Origin: Clostridium fermenticellae | GTDB lineage: Bacteria; Bacillota; Clostridia; Clostridiales; Clostridiaceae | Assembly: GCF_003600355.1 (NCBI RefSeq) | Contig: NZ_CP032416.1 | Coordinates: 1,880,183 to 1,944,182 of the forward strand | Length of the DNA stretch: 64,000 nt | Direction: 5' to 3' | Shown here: piece after piece, positions 46,257 through 54,036 of the stretch | Layout: each line of letters starts with the position of its first letter | Position numbering within the stretch: the stretch's first letter is position 1 | The notes under the pieces: generated by a model | Told to the model about the DNA's origin: nothing | The model's database searches: none | Seen by the model: the letters and a program-made list of their open reading frames with translations, nothing else | Position numbers and translations under genes: made by a program

Positions 46257-46274
46257 TATATCTTATAAGATATA
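46257..46274. promoter_or_regulatory. 18-bp palindromic operator upstream of gntR
   Basis: TATATCTTATAAGATATA is a perfect palindrome overlapping a TATAAT-like -10 sequence of the gntR promoter region. Its 12-bp core recurs at 43593-43604. Confidence 0.75.
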
Positions 46275-46332
46275 ATATAAGTAATGCTTAAAGTTAAAAG
46301 TTTGTGTCAAGTTCTAGTGGATAATTTATTTT

Positions 46333-46410
46333 TTAGGTTTTCTTATCTTTTCTATATAATATATACACGACAACCATTGAAATAACTATTAAAATGGATA
46401 TTACTTCCAT
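46333..46410 (-). CDS. Possible 25-residue membrane peptide
   Basis: An ATG-started frame of 26 codons encodes one hydrophobic segment (VISILIVISMVVVYILY) followed by a basic tail (RKDKKT). This is the usual form of small bacterial membrane proteins. No ribosome site precedes it, and repeat copy E lies just upstream, so it may be a relic. The rest of 46275-46425 shows nothing I can name. Confidence 0.3.
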   Translation of the reverse strand: MEVISILIVISMVVVYILYRKDKKT

Positions 46411-46425
46411 TATTTATATTCGTTT

Positions 46426-46677
46426 CATAGCCTGTAATTCCAAGTTTAAGTTATATGTAAGCTGACATTTCCAAAATGTAGGCACATTAAAAAATTTTTT
46501 AGTAAGTCTTGGTGAAGTATTTTTGAAAATCTTAGTAAATTTTATATGTTTGAGCCTGCGAGTTTATAAAATCTGCTTAGATTTTTATAAATACGAACTT
46601 AGACTTACTAGAAATTTTTTAAGTGACGAATTTTAAAAATGTCAGCTGGAGTATAACTTAAGCTTTCATCTATAAAA
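46426..46677. repeat. MITE-like imperfect palindrome, copy E
   Basis: This copy runs from CATAGCCTGTAATTCC to AGCTTTCATCTATAAAA and keeps both arms and the centre (GAGCCTGCGAG, AAAATCTGCTTAGATTTTTA). Its right end touches the hpdA stop codon, so it forms the 3' hairpin of the hpd transcript. The outermost TATAGGG/CCCTATA bases have drifted. Confidence 0.85.
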
Positions 46678-47616
46678 TCAAAAAGGTGTATTATCACCTA
46701 TATAGCAAGCTATATTATTGTTCAGGTATAACTGCTGAAGATGTTCCATCCTATCATTTGTCATATCTCCATGCTTGCTGTACTCGTATTCTTTGCCCAA
46801 TTGATTCCACTTTGTCTCCCCCAATCTGTGAAACTTCAAAAGATTGATTTCATATAGAGAATTTTTATTCATAAATTCAATTAGCTTGTATGCATTCTCA
46901 TCACTGTCATTATATCCTGATATAGTAGGTTGTCTTAAAACAAGCCTTCCATTCCAATTGAATTTTTTAAGTGCTTCAATATTGGAAAGTATTAAATCAT
47001 TATAGACTCCAGTTCCCTGTTTATGTTTTTCTCTGTCCATATTTTTTACATCAATAAATGCAAAATCAATATATTTTAATACCTCTAAAAATACTTCCTG
47101 CTCCGCATATCCACTGGTTTCAATTGCTTTATGGATCTGGTACTTGTAACATTTTTTTAATACTTCAATCAAAAACTTATGATGCATTAAAGGGTCTCCT
47201 CCTGTAAAGGTTACTCCTCCATCAGAACCCCAATTATTAAAATCACGTCTTAAAATCATCATAAGTTCATCCACAGTATATTCCTTAACACACTGTTTCA
47301 AAGCATTATTAGGACAAATATCAACGCAGTCAAAAGTATCACACTTTCCACAAATATCTAAGGATACTCTTAACCTTCCATCTTCATTAAATTTAATTGA
47401 ATCATGCGGACATACATTTATACATGCACGGCAGCCACTTTTCCACTTGCATACATTCTCTGCAACCATAATATGTTTTCTTTTAATCCAGCTTTCAGGA
47501 TTGGCACACCATTTACAGTTAAGGGGACACCCTGAAAAAAATACACTGGTTCTGCAACCCGGTCCATCGTGTACAGAAAAGCTTTGTATATCAAATATTA
47601 AACCTTTTTCCTTCAT
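46678..47616 (-). CDS. hpdA: 4-hydroxyphenylacetate decarboxylase activating enzyme (radical SAM)
   Basis: It generates the glycyl radical on HpdB using SAM. The 312-residue protein has the radical-SAM cysteines C30, C34 and C37 in GCPLNCKWC. A ferredoxin-like insertion has eight more cysteines for two clusters: C56, C62, C65, C69 and C89, C92, C97, C101. GGVTFTGGDPL is the SAM-binding GGE-like motif. I chose the ATG at 47616 (AAAGG seven bases upstream), 20 bp after hpdC; the longer frame overlaps hpdC. Confidence 0.94.
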   Translation of the reverse strand: MKEKGLIFDIQSFSVHDGPGCRTSVFFSGCPLNCKWCANPESWIKRKHIMVAENVCKWKSGCRACINVCPHDSIKFNEDGRLRVSLDICGKCDTFDCVDICPNNALKQCVKEYTVDELMMILRRDFNNWGSDGGVTFTGGDPLMHHKFLIEVLKKCYKYQIHKAIETSGYAEQEVFLEVLKYIDFAFIDVKNMDREKHKQGTGVYNDLILSNIEALKKFNWNGRLVLRQPTISGYNDSDENAYKLIEFMNKNSLYEINLLKFHRLGETKWNQLGKEYEYSKHGDMTNDRMEHLQQLYLNNNIACYIGDNTPF

Positions 47617-47635
47617 ATCATTACCTTTCATTACC

Positions 47636-47896
47636 TTATTCTGCTTTATATCCAGGACATGCAGATGCACCACAAGTAGCGTACGCCCAGTTTTCTTTTT
47701 CTAAGCCTGTACATGTTCCTAATCCGTATTTATCTGCATTGCAGAAATTTTTGCAGTTTCCACATTTTTCAGCCAGCTTAAAATTAGGGCAAGCATCGCT
47801 TCCTTCACCATCAATAGGAACCATTCCCTTTGTTAATGCACAAAGACCCTTTTCACAATCTAGATTTATATAATTTTTACAATCATAGTGACGCAT
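47636..47896 (-). CDS. hpdC: 4-hydroxyphenylacetate decarboxylase small subunit (2[4Fe-4S])
   Basis: This 86-residue subunit is found only with 4-hydroxyphenylacetate decarboxylases. From the chosen start MRHYDC, His3, Cys6, Cys19 and Cys36 can hold one cluster and Cys45, Cys48, Cys62 and Cys80 the other. These agree with the ligand positions I recall for C. scatologenes CsdC. GGAGGTAATAGCA precedes this ATG; the frame five codons longer runs into that site. It lies 36 bp after hpdB. Confidence 0.95.
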   Translation of the reverse strand: MRHYDCKNYINLDCEKGLCALTKGMVPIDGEGSDACPNFKLAEKCGNCKNFCNADKYGLGTCTGLEKENWAYATCGASACPGYKAE

Positions 47897-47932
47897 TGCT
47901 ATTACCTCCATTAATATTTTTAGTATGATTTA

Positions 47933-50626
47933 TTATTTATCATATTCAGTTCTATAAATAACTTCATCTTGAATAGGCTTACCGATTTCACACCAATATT
48001 GAGTAAATCCAGCTACACGTACCATAAGTTCTCTGTATTTATCCGGTGTATGCTGGGCATCTCTCAAGGTTTTAGAATCAACAACATTAAACTGAACATG
48101 AAATCCGCCTTTTCTCATATAAGCACGTACAAGATCAAGAAGTTTTCTTGTTCCACTGATACCTTTAACTGCAGATGGATGTAATTTTAAATTCATCTGT
48201 GCATTTTGGTGCATTGAATGATCATAAACTGTCGCAGATTCAAATATAGCATATATACCATTCTTATCTGTTCCTGCCGCTGCAGATACAGAACCATCTG
48301 AATATGTTGTTCCTGCAAGTCTTCCATCCGCTGTAGCCAATGTTACAAACCCCTGAGGTCCATGTGTTGATACTGAAATCTGACACAAATATAGAGGCTT
48401 TCCATAATATGAATGAAATTTATGTATCATATCATACATATAATAATGATATGCTTTAAAAATTTCATCTGCATACTTATCAGCATTACCATACTTTGGT
48501 GCATTTACACATGCTGCAAATATTTTTTCATATTTAGTGCTTTTATCTGTGCTTTCTCTGAAATCAGGTGAGAATACTCCTGTTTCATATGCAGTCTTAA
48601 ATCCAAAATTATTGAGCATTGAATCTGTCATTTCTTCAATTGTAAATTTCTTATCGTCAAAAACATTCTTTTTAATAGATGTAAGTGAATTTACAAAAGT
48701 AATAGTACCACAGGATTCAAAATTAATACATGAATTGTATCTTGCTCCCATAGTACCAATGTGTTTACCTTTTTTGAAACAATCAGGTTTTAACAGGGAA
48801 TTAACCACCGGCATATTGTATTTTCTCCAAATATCCATTTGAATATTGTTACACTTATTTACAACATTCGTAGTAAGTTCCATGTACTCTTTCCATTGGT
48901 CTATTACTATTTCATAGGAATCAAGTTTCTTATTGTGTGGTGGATATACCTGTTTTCCCGTTCTCTTATCCAAACCGTTTGTTAATACAAGTTCAAGTAC
49001 TTTAGGCATACCAATAAAATGAACACCTGTACCACATGTAGGAGATGCACCTCCAGGAATCATTGTTACCTTTCCATTATATTCAAGCGGCAGGAAACAT
49101 CCAGGTGCAGATTCCAGACATCCTCCAAGACACCATGCCCTTGCATCATGAATATCCATTCCCTCCGGTCCATAGTTTCTCATCATAAAATTCATACCTG
49201 TCTGGTTATTCATCCATGCAGGGTATCCAAGACCAAGTTTTGTACAAGAAGCTGCTTTCATAAGAAAATCTTCTGGTGTTTTTTCATCATATAGTATACT
49301 TAATGTAGGCTGGGGAGTTTTGTTTCTCATACCTGCTTCAATAATTAAATATTCTAGTTTAGTAACTGCTGAAAGACCATCGTAATTTTGCCCGCCTAAT
49401 GAAAGGTTATTAAATGTATTGCCAGAAAGAACTCCACCAGATACACCAGCTGATGCAAAACATTCGATACAAGTAATTTTAATTCTGTATAACTCAAGAA
49501 GCTCAATTACTTCTTCATCTGTCATAATACCATCCTCAATATCTTTTTCATAGAATGGCTCTAGTACTTGTCCAAGTCTTCCAATCGAAAGTCCGGATTG
49601 AGGATCTTCATTAACAACACCTAAATGGCAGCAAAGTGTCATCTGAAGTGCTTCCCAGAAATTTGCAGGCTTTTTGTGAGCAATATTTCCCATAACTTCT
49701 TCAATCTTTTCGTAGTTAGCTTTAATTTCTGAATCAGTTTCAATAGATGCTAAATATTTTGCTCTCTTTGAATAATTTTCACACCATGCACTTAAACCTT
49801 TAGTAATTTCCTTCATTGCAGCATAGTAATAACCTCTGCCCATACCAAAATCACCATCATCACCGGCTTCACCCATAACTTCAGCAATTTTTTCATCACA
49901 CAATTTTATAATTCCATCGAAACCATATTGCAAAGGCATATAATAGTTAATTACTTCACGTCCCTGTGGAATTGCAAAAGAATCGAACATACAGATAACA
50001 CTTTCCATGATATTTTTAAATTGACCATATCCTGGTGTCATCTTCGAATACTTATCACTTAATTCTTCTACTGAAATCCCTTTCCAGGGCTTTGATGTTT
50101 TAACTAGTGCAGGAATTTCCTCTTTCCTCATACCAAATTTTTTAGCAATAGAAATAACGTTTCCATAACTTTCAGTAACATTACCTCCGCCAGCTCCAAC
50201 AACACTTACTGAATCAGCTTCATTTTCTTCTGGAGCATCAACTTCATTCATTAAAGCTTCTGCCTGGACATTAAAAAAACTTGAACAAACCCAGGGAAAT
50301 GGAAATGCACCTCTAACATTCTTTGTCTTGTTCATAACAAGTTTCTCATAAGGTAAAATTGTAGGTGTCATGTGTGATAATGAAGCAGCTACAGCTTTAG
50401 CTCTTCTTACTTCAATCACTTCGCCATCATTTTCCCACCAAGTTCTGTTATACCAATATGCAGCTTCCATATCTGCAGTAACCTTTAAAGTATAATAGAT
50501 ATCCATAAGCTTTTGAGTACTTTTCTTTGCCTCTGGAATATCTGCTTCTGAAAGATTATTTACATTTGCCATGTCAATTCCACGGCTTTTTAAAACATCT
50601 TCAAGTTTACTTTCAGTAACATTCAT
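47933..50626 (-). CDS. hpdB: 4-hydroxyphenylacetate decarboxylase, glycyl radical large subunit
   Basis: It decarboxylates 4-hydroxyphenylacetate (from tyrosine) to p-cresol. The 897-residue glycyl radical enzyme has the thiyl Cys503 and Glu505 in GGCLESAPGC, His536 in GVHFIGMPK, Glu637 in CINFESCG and the radical Gly873 in VRVAGFTQYW. These numbers equal those I recall for the C. scatologenes enzyme. The hpdC and hpdA genes behind it exclude the related indoleacetate and phenylacetate decarboxylases, which have no small subunit. Start: ATG at 50626 after AAGGAGAG; the preceding TTG is less likely. Confidence 0.96.
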   Translation of the reverse strand: MNVTESKLEDVLKSRGIDMANVNNLSEADIPEAKKSTQKLMDIYYTLKVTADMEAAYWYNRTWWENDGEVIEVRRAKAVAASLSHMTPTILPYEKLVMNKTKNVRGAFPFPWVCSSFFNVQAEALMNEVDAPEENEADSVSVVGAGGGNVTESYGNVISIAKKFGMRKEEIPALVKTSKPWKGISVEELSDKYSKMTPGYGQFKNIMESVICMFDSFAIPQGREVINYYMPLQYGFDGIIKLCDEKIAEVMGEAGDDGDFGMGRGYYYAAMKEITKGLSAWCENYSKRAKYLASIETDSEIKANYEKIEEVMGNIAHKKPANFWEALQMTLCCHLGVVNEDPQSGLSIGRLGQVLEPFYEKDIEDGIMTDEEVIELLELYRIKITCIECFASAGVSGGVLSGNTFNNLSLGGQNYDGLSAVTKLEYLIIEAGMRNKTPQPTLSILYDEKTPEDFLMKAASCTKLGLGYPAWMNNQTGMNFMMRNYGPEGMDIHDARAWCLGGCLESAPGCFLPLEYNGKVTMIPGGASPTCGTGVHFIGMPKVLELVLTNGLDKRTGKQVYPPHNKKLDSYEIVIDQWKEYMELTTNVVNKCNNIQMDIWRKYNMPVVNSLLKPDCFKKGKHIGTMGARYNSCINFESCGTITFVNSLTSIKKNVFDDKKFTIEEMTDSMLNNFGFKTAYETGVFSPDFRESTDKSTKYEKIFAACVNAPKYGNADKYADEIFKAYHYYMYDMIHKFHSYYGKPLYLCQISVSTHGPQGFVTLATADGRLAGTTYSDGSVSAAAGTDKNGIYAIFESATVYDHSMHQNAQMNLKLHPSAVKGISGTRKLLDLVRAYMRKGGFHVQFNVVDSKTLRDAQHTPDKYRELMVRVAGFTQYWCEIGKPIQDEVIYRTEYDK

Positions 50627-50672
50627 CAAAACAACACTCTCCTTTATCTATCTTTCTTGAATCTATAAAGTT

Positions 50673-50718
50673 ATTATATTATTTATTTTCGATCACCTGA
50701 TAGTGTAAATTACACTAT
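50673..50718 (-). promoter_or_regulatory. hpdB promoter with a Crp/Fnr-like palindrome near -42
   Basis: TATAAT lies at 50673-50678 on the minus strand without a good -35. The 19-bp palindrome ATAGTGTAAATTACACTAT (50700-50718) is centred about 42 bp upstream of the expected start, the classic position of a class II Crp/Fnr activator site. Caution: part of the palindrome derives from the edge of repeat copy F. Confidence 0.5.
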
Positions 50719-50719
50719 T

Positions 50720-50979
50720 TATAGGGTTTGTAAATGAAACCTTAAATTATACGTAAGCTGGCATTTCCAATATGTAGGCATATTAAAAAATTTTTTAGTA
50801 AGCCTTAGTGAAGTATTTTTGAAAATCTTAGTAGATTTTATATGTTTGAGCCTGCGAGTTTATAAAATCTGCTTAGATTTTTATAAATACGAACTTAGAC
50901 TTATTAGAAATTTTTTAGGTGACGAATTTTGGAAATGTCAACTGGAGTATAACTTAAGCTTTCATTTACAAACCCTATA
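50720..50979. repeat. MITE-like imperfect palindrome, copy F (best preserved)
   Basis: This 260-bp copy has near-perfect terminal inverted repeats: TATAGGGTTTGTAAATGAAA at the left and its exact inverse at the right; 31 of the outer 33 positions match. The flanks on both sides match one continuous stretch at 31213-31262, and AATT is present on both sides, a possible 4-bp target duplication. Together with the promoter and crp-like remnant it accounts for most of the 530-bp gap upstream of hpdB. Confidence 0.88.
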
Positions 50980-51019
50980 ATTTAAAATCACAGTCATCAA
51001 TTTTATTTGCTTCTCTCAT
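50978..51019 (-). pseudogene. Remnant of a second Crp-like gene, 3' end
   Basis: The minus strand encodes MREANKIDDCDFKL, matching the C-terminus VREVNEINDCDFKL of the intact Crp-like protein at 31220-31903, with 35 of 42 bases identical. Its former 3' flank (ACACTATCAGGTGATC, 50685-50715 region) lies on the other side of repeat copy F. The rest of the gene is gone. Confidence 0.6.
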
Positions 51020-51069
51020 CTATAAGTTCTCAATGAAACTAGATAAAACTATATCTACTTTAAAATATA

Positions 51070-51097
51070 TTGATAAAGTGATATTATTGGATATAAT
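51070..51097 (+). promoter_or_regulatory. Sigma-A promoter of the CBS-pyrophosphatase gene
   Basis: TTGATA (51070-51075) and TATAAT (51092-51097) are 16 bp apart, 60 bp before the start codon. Confidence 0.7.
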
Positions 51098-51156
51098 AGA
51101 AATGTATACATATAAATTTAAATGTAAAAACTTTTAACCCAGGAGGAGACATATAA

Positions 51157-52791
51157 ATGAAAGATGTTATATATATAACAGGACATAGAAATCCAGATAC
51201 AGATTCAATTTGTTCTGCTATATCTTATTCGGAACTAAAAAACAAATTGGGAATGAATGCAATCCCTATTCGCCTCGGAGATATAAACAGAGAAACCCAA
51301 TTTGCACTCGACTACTTTAAGGTTAATCCGCCAAAATTAGTCAAAACAGTAAAATCACAAGTAGCTGACCTGGATTTTGATAGTGTATCTCCTATTTGTC
51401 CGGATACATCATTAAAAACTGCATGGTCAATAATTAAAAAAAACAATGTAAAAACACTTCCGGTTGTAGATGATGAAGACAGACTAATAGGACTTGCATC
51501 TCAATCAAACATAACTTCATGCTATATGGATATTTGGGATAATAATGTTATTGAAAAAAGTGGTACTAAACTTGAAAACATTATAGATACACTTTCTGCT
51601 AAATGCATCTACGCACCAAATGATAATGTTAAATTCACCGGTAAAGTGGTAGTTGCTGCCATGAGACCTGAAAGTGCAAAGGAAGTCATAGAAGAAGGCG
51701 ATATAATAATCTGCGGCGACAGAAATGATGCACAAAATGTTGCAATTAATTCAAAAGCTTCCCTTATAATAATTGCCGGCAATCATAAGGTAGATGAAGA
51801 AGTGCTTAAAAAGTGTAAAACAACTAACTCTACTGTAATTGTTACACCATATGATACCTTCACTGCTTCTAGACTTATAACTCAAAGCATACCGGTAAGT
51901 TACATAATGACCAAAAAAGACTTGTTAGTATTTAAAACAGATGATTTTACTGAAGATGTAAGACAGGCGATGCTTAAAACAAGATATAGAAGTTATCCAG
52001 TAGTAGATTCACAAAATAAAATTGTGGGAAGTATATCAAGATATCATTTAATATCCCAAAAAAAGAAAAAGGTCATACTGGTTGACCATAATGAGAAAAG
52101 TCAATCGGTTCATGGACTAGATGATGCCGAAATACTTGAAGTTATAGATCACCATAGAATAGCTGATATCCAAACTTCTTCTCCTATATTCTTCAGAAAT
52201 GAAGCTGTAGGTTGTACTGCTACAATAATTGCTTCCATGTTCTTTGAAAATGGTATAAGGCCTTCTAAAAAAGTTGCTGGTTTACTGAGTGCTGCAATTA
52301 TTTCAGATACATTGTTATTCAAATCTCCTACTTCAACAAATACTGATAAACACATGCTTAAGAGATTAGCAAACATAGCAGATATAGATCCTGAAACTTT
52401 TGCAAAGCAAATGTTCAAAGCTGGTTCATCTCTGGAAGGTAAAACACCTGATGAAATCTTAAATCAGGATTTTAAAGAATTTATGCTAAGTGGAACAAAG
52501 ATTGGAGTTTCACAAATCTCAACTATGGATACTGAAGGATTTGAAACAATAAGGCACGATATTATGGAACTTATGGAAAACAGATGCTCTAATGAAAAAT
52601 TTGATTTAATGCTCTTAATGCTCACAAACATTCTTGACGGAGGTTCAGAATTGATTGCAGCAGGCAAAAAAACAGATATAGTTGAAAAAGCATTTAATAT
52701 AAATTTAAAAAATAACAGCGCATATGTTCCTGGTATACTATCTAGAAAAAAACAAGTTATACCACCACTGACAAATACTCTCGCAAAATAA
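51157..52791 (+). CDS. Manganese-dependent inorganic pyrophosphatase with CBS and DRTGG domains
   Basis: The family II pyrophosphatase hydrolyses PPi to phosphate. The 544-residue protein has the DHH motifs split by a regulatory insert: GHRNPDTDSICSAI at the N-terminus, then a CBS domain, a DRTGG domain and a second CBS domain (about 70-305), then DHNEKSQSV, DHHRI and SDTLLFKSPT, and the DHHA2 domain. CBS-pyrophosphatases are controlled by adenine nucleotides and diadenosine polyphosphates. Strong ribosome site CAGGAGGAG. Confidence 0.95.
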   Translation: MKDVIYITGHRNPDTDSICSAISYSELKNKLGMNAIPIRLGDINRETQFALDYFKVNPPKLVKTVKSQVADLDFDSVSPICPDTSLKTAWSIIKKNNVKTLPVVDDEDRLIGLASQSNITSCYMDIWDNNVIEKSGTKLENIIDTLSAKCIYAPNDNVKFTGKVVVAAMRPESAKEVIEEGDIIICGDRNDAQNVAINSKASLIIIAGNHKVDEEVLKKCKTTNSTVIVTPYDTFTASRLITQSIPVSYIMTKKDLLVFKTDDFTEDVRQAMLKTRYRSYPVVDSQNKIVGSISRYHLISQKKKKVILVDHNEKSQSVHGLDDAEILEVIDHHRIADIQTSSPIFFRNEAVGCTATIIASMFFENGIRPSKKVAGLLSAAIISDTLLFKSPTSTNTDKHMLKRLANIADIDPETFAKQMFKAGSSLEGKTPDEILNQDFKEFMLSGTKIGVSQISTMDTEGFETIRHDIMELMENRCSNEKFDLMLLMLTNILDGGSELIAAGKKTDIVEKAFNINLKNNSAYVPGILSRKKQVIPPLTNTLAK

Positions 52792-52816
52792 AAAACTGCC
52801 TAAAGGCAGTTTTTTT
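52791..52816. terminator. Bidirectional terminator
   Basis: AAAAACTGCC, loop TAAA, GGCAGTTTTTTT. It overlaps the last base of the pyrophosphatase stop codon and the stop of the convergent Met-rich gene. Confidence 0.9.
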
Positions 52817-53135
52817 AATCTTCTATATCACTCGCATCTACTGTTCTCATCTTGATATTATCCATATCACATGCATTTTTCATGCCGCACATAGGCCTGT
52901 TATTATAACAATTCATCATTTGCATTTGCATCATCATAGGACACATAGTCATAGTCTGATGCATCATAGGACATCCCATCATTTCCATATCTTCTTCATA
53001 CATCATACTATTATTGTACATGCTATTTGACATCTGTTGTTGACTGCCACCCATCATAGGGCACATCATCATCCCTTTAGTTTTCATATTATGCATCATA
53101 GGACATGTTTTGGAATTATTTTTGTCCCTTCTCAT
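52815..53135 (-). CDS. Methionine/cysteine-rich small protein with CPMM repeats
   Basis: I recognise no family. Of 106 residues about 30 are Met and 7 are Cys. CPMM occurs four times (CPMMHNM, CPMMGG, CPMMHQ, CPMMMQ), with MCGM and NACDM near the end. Met- and Cys-rich runs of this type suit soft-metal (Cu/Ag) binding or an oxidant sink; spore-coat use is another possibility. None is proven. No signal peptide is seen. The gene has a clear ribosome site (TTAGGAGGC) and stands alone behind flgG. Confidence 0.8.
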   Translation of the reverse strand: MRRDKNNSKTCPMMHNMKTKGMMMCPMMGGSQQQMSNSMYNNSMMYEEDMEMMGCPMMHQTMTMCPMMMQMQMMNCYNNRPMCGMKNACDMDNIKMRTVDASDIED

Positions 53136-53217
53136 AAAATATAAGCCTCCTAAAATAAAACTATAACAATATAATTATATGCCTATATTTTAAAATTATT
53201 ATTTACATTTCATATTA

Positions 53218-54006
53218 TTATCTTGATTTCATATTATTAACAAGCTGCCACATCTCATCTGCTGTTTGAACTCCCTTTGAAGCAATCTCAAAAGCTCTCT
53301 GTGCCACAATCAAATCTGTCATTTCAGTAGACATATCTACATTTGAGCCCTCTAGTGCCCCTTGCTGTATCTTCGCATTTGATGTAAGTATTTGAGCTCC
53401 ATCCACTGGTTTATATAGATTGTCTCCTATTGACCTGAAGGCAGTCTGTCCTACAGGCACATATAAGTTTATTTTTCCATATAGAATTGACCTATTATCT
53501 TCATTCAAATATATACTTCCATCAGGCGAAACATTAAAATTTTCTGGTGTAAGAAAAGTACCGGAGTTTTTAAGTTCAGAACCTTCTTCTGTCATAACAA
53601 TGTCAAGCTTATTACCATTTTTATCTACTATAGTCCCTGTACTATCTATATTAAAACTTCCTGCTCTTTCATAAGCTTTTGTTCCATCTGACAGGGTCAC
53701 CCTAAAGTATCCATCACCTTCTATTGCCAGATCGGTACTAATACCAGTTGCTTGAATAGTACCTTCAGATGTATCTCTTATCCATTCAGTGCTTTTAACA
53801 CCTGTACCATTTATTGGTTCCTTAGGATTATTCCCATTGTTTGGATATCCTGTTCTATTAAGTGTTTCATATACTAGGTCTTCAAAACCAACCGTCTCTC
53901 TTTTATATCCTGCTGTTGTAGAGTTTGCAATATTGTTAGATATAGCATCAAGCTTATCCTGCTCTGCATTCATAGCACTTTGACTATTCCATAAAATTCT
54001 AAGCAT
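53218..54006 (-). CDS. flgG: Flagellar basal-body rod protein FlgG-like
   Basis: The 262-residue protein has the rod/hook N-terminal motif (SAMNAEQDKLDAISNNIANSTTAGYKRE, ending in the ANxxTxGYK form). The central domain includes DLAIEGDGYFRV and the C-terminal helix LIVAQRAFEIASKGVQTADEM. It forms part of the distal rod. The two adjacent paralogues correspond to FlhO/FlhP of Bacillus. It is the last flagellar gene of the string. Confidence 0.92.
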   Translation of the reverse strand: MLRILWNSQSAMNAEQDKLDAISNNIANSTTAGYKRETVGFEDLVYETLNRTGYPNNGNNPKEPINGTGVKSTEWIRDTSEGTIQATGISTDLAIEGDGYFRVTLSDGTKAYERAGSFNIDSTGTIVDKNGNKLDIVMTEEGSELKNSGTFLTPENFNVSPDGSIYLNEDNRSILYGKINLYVPVGQTAFRSIGDNLYKPVDGAQILTSNAKIQQGALEGSNVDMSTEMTDLIVAQRAFEIASKGVQTADEMWQLVNNMKSR

Positions 54007-54036
54007 TAGAAACCCTCCAAAAAATTAAACTTTAAA

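Noticed and set aside
47933-50626. Indoleacetate or phenylacetate decarboxylase, or a pyruvate formate-lyase, as identity of the glycyl radical enzyme
   Set aside because: The adjacent 2[4Fe-4S] small subunit and the exact HPAD residue positions point to 4-hydroxyphenylacetate decarboxylase; the other enzymes have no such subunit.
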